A stretch of DNA of 64,000 nt from assembly GCA_015067615.1 (NCBI GenBank), contig SVMD01000002.1:124001-188000 (forward strand). The letters run 5' to 3'. Below the pieces are notes generated by a model. The model saw only the letters and a list, made by a program, of their open reading frames with translations, did not search any database and was not told where the DNA came from. The stretch comes from Oscillospiraceae bacterium (GTDB taxonomy: Bacteria; Bacillota; Clostridia; Oscillospirales; Oscillospiraceae). Numbering within the stretch: position 1 is the stretch's first letter; each line of letters starts with the position of its first letter. Shown here piece after piece: positions 29,792-40,711 of this stretch. A program made the translations under genes and the position numbers.

Positions 29792-30562
29792 ATGTCACAG
29801 GATATACTGGATCAGGTCCGTCAGGATTACCGACAGATCCTTCAGGATCCCCAAAATTCCATACTGACCGGTGACCGGGACAGCGAAACCATGTCCGCCG
29901 CTGTGGGCTACACGCCGGAGGAGCTGGCCCAGGTGCCCAGGGAAGCCAATCTGGGTCTGGGATGCGGCAATCCCCTGCGCGCGGCGGACCTGAAGCCCGG
30001 AGAAGTGGTCATCGATCTGGGCAGCGGCGCCGGACTGGACTGCTTCCTGGCCGGTGTTCAGGTGGGCCGCCGGGGCAGGGCAGTGGGTGTGGACATGACC
30101 CCGGAGATGCTCAGTACCGCCCGGCGCATCGCCAAAGAGAACCGGATCCGGAATGTGGAATTCCGGCTGGGGGAAATTGAAAATCTGCCCGCGGCGGACA
30201 ATTTTGCCGATGTGTGCATTTCCAACTGCGTCATCAATCTATCCCCCAATAAGGGTCGGGTGTATCGGGAGATCTACCGGGTGCTGAAGCCCGGCGGACG
30301 GCTCTCCATCTGCGATATCGTCATCATGAAGCAGATCCCGGAGGAACTGAAAAACGACCCCAATATGCACTCCTGCTGAGTCAGCGGCGCTTCTTCAGTT
30401 GAAGAATTGGAGCGGCTGATCCGGGCGGCCGGTTTTGAAGCGGTGTCCGTAAAGGAAAAGCCCGTGTCCCGGGAGTATGAGGAAAAATGGGGCAGGAATC
30501 TGGCGGTGGGCGAATATATCATGTCCTCCACCATCACAGCCAGGAAACCTCTGGAAAAATAA
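29792..30562 (+). CDS. ArsM-like SAM-dependent methyltransferase, probable selenoprotein (Sec at in-frame TGA 30377-30379)
   Basis: LGLGCGNPLRAADLKPGEVVIDLGSGAGLDC...VGVDMTPEMLSTAR...ISNCVINLSPNKGRVYREIYRVLKPGGR...NPNMHSC[TGA]VSGASSVEELERLIRAAGFEAV...ARKPLEK*; frame stays open 60 codons past the TGA. Confidence 0.75.
30391..30406 (+). promoter_or_regulatory. Candidate bacterial SECIS hairpin
   Basis: TTCTTC-AGTT-GAAGAA perfect 6-bp stem; GT of loop 19-20 nt after the TGA. Confidence 0.55.
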
Positions 30563-30568
30563 TTTGTA

Positions 30569-30614
30569 AATGAGAATTATTCTTATTGACAAATGAGAAA
30601 AACTGTGCTACTAT
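30569..30614 (+). promoter_or_regulatory. Duplicated Fur/PerR-type operator and promoter of rubrerythrin 2
   Basis: AATGAGAAT-T-ATTCTTATT overlapping TTGACA (30586-30591), 17 bp, TACTAT (30609-30614); strongly similar to 26924-26985. Confidence 0.8.
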
Positions 30615-30690
30615 ATGGGTGTAAACAAGAACGGCGCTGGTACAGCGGCCGGTTCACAAAATAAAATAATAACATTATGGAGGAAATATT

Positions 30691-31281
30691 ATGAAGAAGT
30701 TTGTCTGCCCCGTCTGCGGTTACGTTCACGAAGCTGAGGTCATGCCCGAGGGCTTCCGCTGCCCCCTGTGCCGTGTTCCCGGTGAGAAGTTCAAGGTCAT
30801 GGAAGAGGGTAAGCTGGCCGCTACCCACGAGTACGGTGTCTACGCCAAGACCGTGAAGAACAACCCCGACATCTCCGAGGAAGATAAGAAGTATATCTTC
30901 GAGCAGCTGATGGCCAATTTCCAGGGCGAGTGCTCCGAAGTGGGTATGTACCTGTGCATGGCCCGGATTGCCCATCGTGAGGGCTTCCCCGAGATCGGCC
31001 TGTACTGGGAGAAGGCAGCCTATGAAGAGGCTGAGCACGCTGCCAAGTTCGCAGAGCTGCTGGGCGAGGACCTGGAGCCCAACATGAAGGCTTCCACCAA
31101 GGCCAACCTGGCATGGAGAGTTGACTGCGAGTTCGGCGCCACCCAGGGCAAGTTCGACCTGGCCGTCTGCGCCAAGAAGAACGGCCTGGACGCCATCCAC
31201 GACACCGTCCATGAGATGGCCCGCGACGAGGCCCGCCACGGCGTCGCCCTGAAGGGTCTGCTGGAGCGCTACTTTCGTTAA
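30691..31281 (+). CDS. Reverse rubrerythrin, copy 2
   Basis: Nearly identical 196-aa protein to 27430-28020 (K/R, F/Y, K/R substitutions seen). Confidence 0.93.
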   Translation: MKKFVCPVCGYVHEAEVMPEGFRCPLCRVPGEKFKVMEEGKLAATHEYGVYAKTVKNNPDISEEDKKYIFEQLMANFQGECSEVGMYLCMARIAHREGFPEIGLYWEKAAYEEAEHAAKFAELLGEDLEPNMKASTKANLAWRVDCEFGATQGKFDLAVCAKKNGLDAIHDTVHEMARDEARHGVALKGLLERYFR

Positions 31282-31297
31282 GCAGGCGAAACCTGCG

Positions 31298-31774
31298 ATC
31301 GACAGCGCGGCCACACGGAACTTAAGCTACGGCCTGTTCGTGCTGACCGCGAAAGATGATCAGGACAACGGCTGCATCATCAACACCTGCGTTCAGGTTG
31401 CTTCCGACCCCACCAAGCTGGCAATCTCCTGCCAGATGGGCAACCTGACCCGGGAAATGGTGGAAAAGACGGAGCAGTTTAACGTCAGCGTGCTGACCGA
31501 GGACGTGCCCTTCGAGACCATCCGCCACTTTGGTATGCAGACCGGCCGGGAAGTGGACAAATTTGCCGCCTTCCCCAATGTAAAGCGCAGCCACAACGGC
31601 CTTTATTACCTGACCGAGAACGTTAACGCCATGTTCTCCTGCAAGGTCCTGAGTAAGCAGGACCTGGGCAGCCACATGCTGTTCATCGGCGAGGTCACGG
31701 AAGCAAAGGTGCTGGACAACAAGCCCTCCTGCACCTACGCCCACTACCACAAGGCCATCAAGCCCAAATTCTAA
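31298..31774 (+). CDS. Flavin reductase-like (flavoredoxin) domain protein; start codon uncertain
   Basis: NLSYGLFVLTAKDDQDNGCIINTCVQVASDPTKLAISCQMGNLTREMVEKTEQFNVSVL; no ATG 5' of the conserved N-terminus, candidates ATC 31298 or GTG 31340. Confidence 0.65.
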   Translation: MDSAATRNLSYGLFVLTAKDDQDNGCIINTCVQVASDPTKLAISCQMGNLTREMVEKTEQFNVSVLTEDVPFETIRHFGMQTGREVDKFAAFPNVKRSHNGLYYLTENVNAMFSCKVLSKQDLGSHMLFIGEVTEAKVLDNKPSCTYAHYHKAIKPKF

Positions 31775-31777
31775 AGT

Positions 31778-31811
31778 AAACCGGACGGGATCTTTCCCGT
31801 CCGGTTTTTCT
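31778..31811 (+). terminator. Rho-independent terminator
   Basis: aaaccggacgggatctttcccgtccggttttt. Confidence 0.9.
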
Positions 31812-31818
31812 GCATGAG

Positions 31819-31849
31819 AAAAGAGCAGCCCCGGGTGGGACTGCTCTTT
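31819..31849 (-). terminator. Terminator for the reverse-strand ABC substrate-binding gene
   Basis: aagagcagccccgggtgggactgctctt. Confidence 0.75.
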
Positions 31850-31855
31850 CGCGCA

Positions 31856-33424
31856 TCAGTCAAAATCTGTGGGGATCTGAATTTCCTGCATGGTCTTGCC
31901 CAGAGAGTAGGCGAACACATTATCCCGGGCGGGATTCAGATCCGTCAGCAGGCCACGGGTGGCGTACACCGCATAGCCGAAGAAGGCGATGGGGATGATC
32001 TTGCCCTCATCTGCCACGGCCTTGTGCAGGTTGTAGTAGTTGCCCTGGTTGGCCAGGGATTCCAGGCACAGGCTATAGGCGATCTCGTCGGAGACGCCGT
32101 TGCGGCTCAGGTTGCCGTAGGGGGCGAAGAAGGGGGACAGGTCCATATTGGCAGACAGTTTGGTCATACCCAGGTACAGGTCGTAGTTGGCGTTATAGAC
32201 CTCCTGCTGGAATTTTCGGGTGTTGGCCTCCACAACTTCTGTGGGAAGACCGAAGTTGGTGAAGCTGTCGGCAATATAGTGGGCGATCCGCAGCCGCACA
32301 GAGTCATCGGAGTTGACCAGCAGCCGGATGGGGTCCTCGGTCTTGCCATAGCGGCCCAGGAATTCCACGAATTTGGTGGCATCGTACTCGTACCGGGCGG
32401 CCAGGGATTTGCTGTAGTAGGGGGAGGAGGGATCCGCGGGCAGGGTCACCGCGTGGCCGTAGCCGCCGAAATTGTCCGCCACGATCTGTTCCCGGTTGAT
32501 GCCGTAGGTCAGCATGGCCCGGAGGGTGTTGTCCTCCAGGAAATCCACGTACCGGGTGTTGCAGCCCAGGTACAGGAAGATGCCGTTGTCCAGATCCCAC
32601 AGCTCATAGTCGCAGCGGAAATCCGCGTACATGTCGGAGCAGGGATCCGCCACCACCAGACCCACATCGTAGAACTCGAACTGGTCCCGGATGTGGCCGG
32701 CATCCTCCGCTTCCACCAGGGGAATGGCCTGGGCAGTGACGATCAGCTCCAGGTCGCCGCACCACCAGACCGGGTTGCGGACCAGCTGGGCGCCTGCCAG
32801 GGAATGGCTCAGCAGGTAGGGGCCGGTGCCCAGGGGGGCCTCGGCGGCCACCTCACTGGCCTTCAGAATGGGCACATCCAGCAGCTGGGGCAGGTTTTCA
32901 TAGGCAGTGGTCAGGTAGAACACGATACCTCTGCCGTCCTCGGTCAGGGACACTTCCTTCAAATGGGTAAACCGGCCGGAATAATAGCCGTTTTCCATGG
33001 CGGCCTGGTAGGTGGCCACCACGTCCTGGGGTGTCAGGGGCGTGCCGTCGGAGAAGGTGACGCCGCTTTCCAGATAGAAGGTCCAGGTCCGGTAGGAGGC
33101 GGATACCTGGTAGCTGCTGCAGAGGATGGGCTCCACAGAGTAGTCAGACTTCAGATTAAACAGGTTCTGATAGATCAGAGAGAAGAAGACCCGGTTGGTG
33201 TAGTCGTTGCAGGTTAAGGGATTCAGACCCCGGTCCGGGTAGTAGGCCAGGGAGAACTCCTGGGGAGCCTCCTCCTTCTGGGGACCTACGGAGTCCGGGT
33301 CCTGACCCTCCATCACCAGAGCGTCGCCGGTGGGGACGAAGGGCTCGTCGCTTTGGCTGCCGCAGCCGGAGAACAGACCCAGGCACAGTGCCATGCACAG
33401 CAGCAGGGCGGTTATCTTTTTCAT
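31856..33424 (-). CDS. ABC transporter substrate-binding lipoprotein (SBP family 5, peptide-type)
   Basis: MKKITALLLCMALCLGLFSGCGSQ lipobox; YPDRGLNPLTCNDYTNRVFFSLIYQNLFNLKSDYSVEPILCSSYQVS...VTFSDGTPLTPQDVVATYQAA. Confidence 0.88.
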   Translation of the reverse strand: MKKITALLLCMALCLGLFSGCGSQSDEPFVPTGDALVMEGQDPDSVGPQKEEAPQEFSLAYYPDRGLNPLTCNDYTNRVFFSLIYQNLFNLKSDYSVEPILCSSYQVSASYRTWTFYLESGVTFSDGTPLTPQDVVATYQAAMENGYYSGRFTHLKEVSLTEDGRGIVFYLTTAYENLPQLLDVPILKASEVAAEAPLGTGPYLLSHSLAGAQLVRNPVWWCGDLELIVTAQAIPLVEAEDAGHIRDQFEFYDVGLVVADPCSDMYADFRCDYELWDLDNGIFLYLGCNTRYVDFLEDNTLRAMLTYGINREQIVADNFGGYGHAVTLPADPSSPYYSKSLAARYEYDATKFVEFLGRYGKTEDPIRLLVNSDDSVRLRIAHYIADSFTNFGLPTEVVEANTRKFQQEVYNANYDLYLGMTKLSANMDLSPFFAPYGNLSRNGVSDEIAYSLCLESLANQGNYYNLHKAVADEGKIIPIAFFGYAVYATRGLLTDLNPARDNVFAYSLGKTMQEIQIPTDFD

Positions 33425-34218
33425 TTTGTACCCTCCTTGCAAAGGATGATGGCGCCCTGGCTGCCACGCTGCCCGCGGGTAAAGCGGTGGGACCAGAAAC
33501 GGTCATGTTCGCAGACGGTGCAGCTTTCGCTGATTTCGATCTGCTCCACGCCCCGGCGCTTTAAGGACAGGGCGTTGATTTCTTTTAGGTTTACATAAAA
33601 CTTATCACCCTGGGGGCGGATGAAGGGCTCTGCCTCGGCTCCGTAGGTTTTTACCAGAGCCTCGGGCACGTCCGCGTCGGTCTCAAAGTGGCACTGGGCG
33701 ATGTTGGGGCCGATGGCGGCCCGGATGTTTTTGGGATCACAGCCGAAATGCTCCACCATGGCCTGGACTGTCTTACCGCCGATGTCCAGCGCGGTGCCCT
33801 TCCAGCCTGCGTGGGCGGCGCCCACGGCCCCGGTGACCGGGTCGTGCAGCAGCAGCGGCGTGCAGTCGGCGGTGTAGATCATCAGGGCAGTGCCCGGATC
33901 ATTGGTCACCAGGGCGTCGCATTCCGGGTAATCCCGGTGGAAAATGTCGATGTGGTCCTGCTTCGTCACCACCCGGACGATATCGGAGTGGGTCTGCCGG
34001 GTGCAGATCAGGTTTTTGGGGTCAAAGCCCAGGGCGCCGGATAGAATGGCGATGTTTTTCCGAACGTTCTCCTCCTGTTCACCCTCCTTGATGGCGATGT
34101 TCATGGAGTCAAAGATCCCGGTGCTGACACCGCCGAAGCGGGTGGTGAAGCAGTGGGGAGCGGAAATACCCTCGGCGGCGAGGCATTCCAGTTGTCCATA
34201 TTTTTCTGTTATGATCAT
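33421..34218 (-). CDS. Peptidoglycan editing factor / polyphenol oxidase family (YfiH, laccase domain)
   Basis: CFTTRFGGVSTGIFDSMNIAI...ICTRQTHSDIVRVV...DALVTNDPGTALMIYTADCTPLLLHDPVTGAVGAAHAGWKGTALDIGGKTV. Confidence 0.92.
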   Translation of the reverse strand: MIITEKYGQLECLAAEGISAPHCFTTRFGGVSTGIFDSMNIAIKEGEQEENVRKNIAILSGALGFDPKNLICTRQTHSDIVRVVTKQDHIDIFHRDYPECDALVTNDPGTALMIYTADCTPLLLHDPVTGAVGAAHAGWKGTALDIGGKTVQAMVEHFGCDPKNIRAAIGPNIAQCHFETDADVPEALVKTYGAEAEPFIRPQGDKFYVNLKEINALSLKRRGVEQIEISESCTVCEHDRFWSHRFTRGQRGSQGAIILCKEGTK

Positions 34219-34239
34219 GGTATTTCTCCAAAGCTTGTG

Positions 34240-34428
34240 CTTCTGGCGCGGCAGCGCCATATGGCTCCCCTTGAGGGGAGCTGGCACGGCATAGCCGTGA
34301 CTGAGGGGTGTACGATACAATGTTCGCCTTTATTCATATTTATGCGAAATTGTTCTGCAGCAACACCCTTCCGAGCCGCCATAAGGCGGCCCACCTCCCC
34401 TCAAGGGGAGGCAAGGCGGCTGCGCCGC
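34240..34428. repeat. Intergenic palindromic repeat (GGCTCCCCTTGAGGGGAGCTGGCACGGCATAGCCGTGACTGAGGGG type)
   Basis: Arms ctccccttgaggggag and cctcccctcaaggggagg. Confidence 0.7.
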
Positions 34429-34429
34429 T

Positions 34430-37183
<2,754 letters not shown>

Positions 37184-37241
37184 TGTTTTCTCCTTTGTTC
37201 TACAAATGGCAAAGGGCATCCTCTGGAAACGCTTTTTTGAT

Positions 37242-37350
37242 GATTTGAGCGAGAGCGTTTGCACCAAATCAAGACATGGAAATTTCGGAATACTTTGTGT
37301 ATTGCGGAATTTTCATGCCGCGGAGTTGGGGCAAAGGATCTGCTCAAATC
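37242..37350 (-). repeat. Structured dispersed element, copy 2 (upstream of secA, sense orientation)
   Basis: Closing stem GATTTGAGC/GCTCAAATC, lower stem CATGGAAATTTCG/CGGAATTTTCATG, conserved AATACACAAAGTATT hairpin. Confidence 0.75.
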
Positions 37351-37453
37351 GCAAAAGGTGCGTTTTTAGAGGTGCCAATATTAAACCAATTTATGACATT
37401 ATAGCACACTTGTAAAGGGAAATGAAGATATTTTGTAAATTGTTTTATAAGGT

Positions 37454-37645
37454 TAAATTATCGTTTAGCGGGTAAAGGCCCCCTTGCCTAAAGGGGGCTG
37501 TCAGCGAAGCTGACTGGGGGATACTGTGCCGCGTTAGCGGCACATCGCCCTTCGGGCGAGAATCCTTCCGCCCCTTCGGGGCACCTCCCTTTAGGCAAGG
37601 GAGGCATTGGTGCAGTGCTAACTTTCAGCGCCAAACGAGAATTCA
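37454..37645. repeat. TIR-bounded intergenic element (TAAATTATCGTTTA ... degenerate CAAACGAGAATTCA)
   Basis: Left TIR perfect; payload cccccttgcctaaagggggctgtcagcgaagctgactggggg ... ctccctttaggcaagggag. Confidence 0.7.
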
Positions 37646-37647
37646 CC

Positions 37648-38430
37648 TTATTTCGGAATCGTAATGGTCACCACGATCATATCCTCCGTCTCCCTTCGTT
37701 CCGACACGGCGCTGACACCGCAGGACTGGATCTTTGCCAGAGACTGGGTCAGACTGTTGAGGAATGCTCCCACGTTGGCCTTGTGGGGCTTGTCCGACTT
37801 GTCGATAAGCAGCTCGTCGATGTATTTTTCCGCCCTGGCCACGGTCATGTCCTGCCTGCGGATGACGGCGATGGCCGCGAGCTTCTCCCCCTCGTCCCGG
37901 AGCTTCAGCAATGCCCGGGCGTGGCGCTCCGTCAGCTCCGCAGCCCGGAGGGCCTCCAGCACGGCAGGGGAGTGGCGCAGGATGCGCAGCTTGTTGGCCA
38001 CGGCGCTCTGGCTCTTTCCCAGAAGTCTTGCTACCTGCTCCTGGCTCATGGAAAAGGCGCTCATCAGATGGCTGATCCCCCAGGCCTCCTCCATGTAGTC
38101 CAGGTCCTGCCGCTGTAGGTTTTCTACCATGGCGGCCATGCCGCTTTCCCGGTCGTCCATATTCATGACGATGCAGGGCACATCGCTCAAATCCGCCTGC
38201 ATCGCCGCCCGGAGCCGCCGCTCCCCGGCGATCAGCTCGTAGTTATTCCCCACCCGCCGCACGGACAGGGGCTGCAGCACCCCATGGCGGCGGACCGATT
38301 CCGTCAGCTCCTCCATCCCCTCCCGGGTGAAATATTTCCGGGGCTGGGCCGGATTGGGCAGTATTTTCTTCGCCGGGAGAAATACCACCCGGCCGGTCTC
38401 CATGTACGTCTTCAGCTTCTGGCATTGCAT
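37648..38430 (-). CDS. ParB/Noc-family (ParB/RepB/Spo0J) nucleoid protein
   Basis: LPAKKILPNPAQPRKYFTREGMEELTESVRRHGVLQPLSVRRVGNNYELIAGERRLRAA...SQEQVARLLGKSQSAVANKLRIL. Confidence 0.88.
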   Translation of the reverse strand: MQCQKLKTYMETGRVVFLPAKKILPNPAQPRKYFTREGMEELTESVRRHGVLQPLSVRRVGNNYELIAGERRLRAAMQADLSDVPCIVMNMDDRESGMAAMVENLQRQDLDYMEEAWGISHLMSAFSMSQEQVARLLGKSQSAVANKLRILRHSPAVLEALRAAELTERHARALLKLRDEGEKLAAIAVIRRQDMTVARAEKYIDELLIDKSDKPHKANVGAFLNSLTQSLAKIQSCGVSAVSERRETEDMIVVTITIPK

Positions 38431-38600
38431 TGCCCGTCCTCCTTCAGTATCATTCACAGGCTCCATTTTAGGCGGGTTCCTCCGGGAAAAACCGTGAAAT
38501 CCGGGCAATCCCCCGGGAAAAAGCCCGACAGGATTCTTGTCCCGGGGCGAATGCTTTACTTTTGCCGGGAAATCTGCTATGCTATGAAATAAGAAAGGCG

Positions 38601-39116
38601 GTGGTTAGCCTGAAAACCAAAAAACTGACCCTGATGGCGCTGCTCACCGCCATCGCCCTGACCATTTTCATGATCGAAGCCCAGATCCCGCCCGTTGTTC
38701 CCCTGCCGGGCGTGAAATTGGGCCTTGCCAATATCGTTACGGTCTTTGCCGTCTTTGCCCTGGGACCAGGGGAGGCGGCCAGCATTCTCTTCTGCCGGGT
38801 GTTCCTGGGTGCGGTGTTCGCCGGAAACTTCAGCTCCATTTTCTATTCCGCCGCCGGCGGTGCCCTGGCGATTTTGGTGACCATTTTGCTGCGGAAAATT
38901 CTCACCCATAAGCAGCTGTGGGTGGCGGGTGCTCTGGGTGCCGTGGCCCATTCCGTGGGTCAGGTGGGCATGTCCATTCTCATCACCGGAACCCCGGGTA
39001 TTATCGTGTATCTTCCGCCCCTGGTGGGCATCTCCATCGTCACAGGCTGCTTCACCGGCCTCTGCGCCCAATTCTTAGTGAACCGAGGAAAGCTATGGAA
39101 AACTATTTCGACTTAA
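38601..39116 (+). CDS. Gx transporter family / heptaprenyl diphosphate synthase component I-like membrane protein
   Basis: GTG start; LTLMALLTAIALTIFMIEAQIPPVVPLPGVKLGLANIVTVFAVFALGPGEA. Confidence 0.8.
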   Translation: MVSLKTKKLTLMALLTAIALTIFMIEAQIPPVVPLPGVKLGLANIVTVFAVFALGPGEAASILFCRVFLGAVFAGNFSSIFYSAAGGALAILVTILLRKILTHKQLWVAGALGAVAHSVGQVGMSILITGTPGIIVYLPPLVGISIVTGCFTGLCAQFLVNRGKLWKTIST

Positions 39117-39496
39117 ATTTCACCACCCAGCAGGTCAACGCCATTTCCAACTTAGGCCTGGCCCACCTGGGTGACTGTGTTTTTGAAATTCTCTGCCGGG
39201 CCTACCTGTGCACCAGCGGCGACAAGACCGTGGACAAGCTCCACCGGGACACTATAAACATGGTCAAGGCCACCTCTCAGGCCAAATTCGCCGACAAGAT
39301 GCTGCCGATGCTGACCGAGGAGGAGCTGGCCTTCTATCGCCGGGGCAAGAATTCCCATGTCCACGCGGTGCCAAGGTCCGCCACCCCCGCCGAGTACGCC
39401 AAGGCCACCGGTGTGGAGGCCCTGTTCGGGGCGCTGTACCTGCTGGGAAGAAAAGACAGGATCAACGAGATCTTCAAGACCGTTCTGGAAGTGTAA
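39095..39496 (+). CDS. mrnC: Mini-ribonuclease III
   Basis: MENYFDLNFTTQQVNAISNLGLAHLGDCVFEILCRAYL...RRGKNSHVHAVPRSATPAEYAKATGVEALFGALYLLGR. Confidence 0.92.
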   Translation: MENYFDLNFTTQQVNAISNLGLAHLGDCVFEILCRAYLCTSGDKTVDKLHRDTINMVKATSQAKFADKMLPMLTEEELAFYRRGKNSHVHAVPRSATPAEYAKATGVEALFGALYLLGRKDRINEIFKTVLEV

Positions 39497-39497
39497 C

Positions 39498-39527
39498 AAA
39501 AAGCCGCAGCATACGCTGCGGCTTTTG
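39498..39527 (+). terminator. Rho-independent terminator
   Basis: aaaaagccgcagcatacgctgcggctttt. Confidence 0.92.
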
Positions 39528-39538
39528 TTGTGTGCAGA

Positions 39539-39750
39539 TAAATTATCGTTTAGCGGGCAATGCCCGCGGATAATGCGTGCCTGGTGCGTCAGTATTCTTT
39601 ATTTCCCTGACCCGCTCGGTAACGCTACATGTTCAAAAATGGGCCAATTATTGAGCTGTATCGAACCGGGTGAGCCCAATGGCGTAACGATTACTGCCAG
39701 GGCTCAGGCTCGAATTGTCAGCGGCCACTGGCCGCATAAACGATAATTTA
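39539..39750. repeat. ~212-bp TIR-bounded intergenic element, copy A3
   Basis: Perfect 14-bp TIRs; same orientation and nearly identical to 10890-11101. Confidence 0.93.
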
Positions 39751-39767
39751 CCCCACAAAACAGGGAA

Positions 39768-39793
39768 GCCGGGCATTGCTGCCCGGCTGTTAC
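39768..39793 (-). terminator. Terminator-like hairpin 3' of cytidylate kinase-like gene
   Basis: agccgggcattgctgcccggct. Confidence 0.7.
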
Positions 39794-39803
39794 CGTTATT
39801 CGG

Positions 39804-40454
39804 TTATTCGGTGCGGCGCCGGATGTAATCTATCAGCATATCCGCGGTGCCCTCGATGCCCAGCTTGCTGGAATCCACCACCATATCATAGTGATCGATG
39901 CTGTCCCAGCGGCGGCCGGTGTGGTACTCGTAGTAGTAGCCGCGGAGCCGGTCGGTCTTGTCGATGAACTGCCGGTGGGTCTCATAATTCTCCTTGGGGT
40001 GGTTGGGATGCAGCTCCCGGATCCGGGCTTCCCGGATGTCCTTGGGGGCGGTGATGAAGACGGAGATGAGGTTCGGATGCTCCCGCAGCACGTAGTCGGC
40101 GCAGCGGCCAACGATGATGCAGGGACCCTCATCTGCCAGGCGGCGGATCAGGTCGGACTGCCACTGGAACACTTTTTCCCGATCCAGGGCCATGGAGGGG
40201 TCGGTTTCGTACAGGTAGGCGGGGCCCATAATTACCTTGCCCACCTGCAGGCCGATATTCTGGAACCGGTTGCCGTTGAGGTATTCGTCCATTTTTCTCA
40301 GGCGCTCGTCGGAAACACCCTGCTCCTCGGCAACTCTGCCCAGGATGGACTTGTCGTACAGGGGGATACCCAGTTTTTCGGAGAGCTGAACGCCGATCTG
40401 GCGTCCGCCGGAGCCGAAATGTCTGCCGATGACGATGACGTACTGCTTGCTCAT
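39804..40454 (-). CDS. Cytidylate kinase-like family protein
   Basis: MSKQYVIVIGRHFGSGGRQIGVQLSEKLGIPLYDKSILGRVAEEQG...CIIVGRCADYVLREHPNLISVFI. Confidence 0.9.
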   Translation of the reverse strand: MSKQYVIVIGRHFGSGGRQIGVQLSEKLGIPLYDKSILGRVAEEQGVSDERLRKMDEYLNGNRFQNIGLQVGKVIMGPAYLYETDPSMALDREKVFQWQSDLIRRLADEGPCIIVGRCADYVLREHPNLISVFITAPKDIREARIRELHPNHPKENYETHRQFIDKTDRLRGYYYEYHTGRRWDSIDHYDMVVDSSKLGIEGTADMLIDYIRRRTE

Positions 40455-40711
40455 GAAGCTCACTCCTTTCAGCTGCGGTGGGAAACGGTTGGATGGATGG
40501 AATGGGGCGGATGGTCGTCTGTCAATTTTATGTTAGCATAACCACCTAAGACAATCAATGGATTTTTCTGGAAATTGTGCACTATTTACAAAACGTTTAA
40601 ATTTTATCCGGGATATCCCCGCCGGAAAGCTGTATAGATTCCATCTTGATTCTTTCTGAAAAGGGAATATAATGGAAGTATCCAAAATATAGAAAAAGGA
40701 GAAGAAAAACC

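Noticed and set aside
30377-30562. Interpretation of the ArsM-like gene as a simple nonsense pseudogene
   Set aside because: The TGA falls exactly at the conserved Cys of the C-x-x-G-A motif, the frame is intact for 60 codons beyond, and a SECIS-like hairpin follows; Sec recoding is the better hypothesis, pending a check for sel genes.
27010-31774. Fur-rubrerythrin-DUF819-ArsM-rubrerythrin-flavoredoxin region as a novel defence or mobile island
   Set aside because: All genes fit oxidative/metalloid stress metabolism; no integrase, tRNA boundary or transposase seen.
31814-33217. 467-aa + strand ORF
   Set aside because: Antisense mirror of the ABC substrate-binding protein gene.
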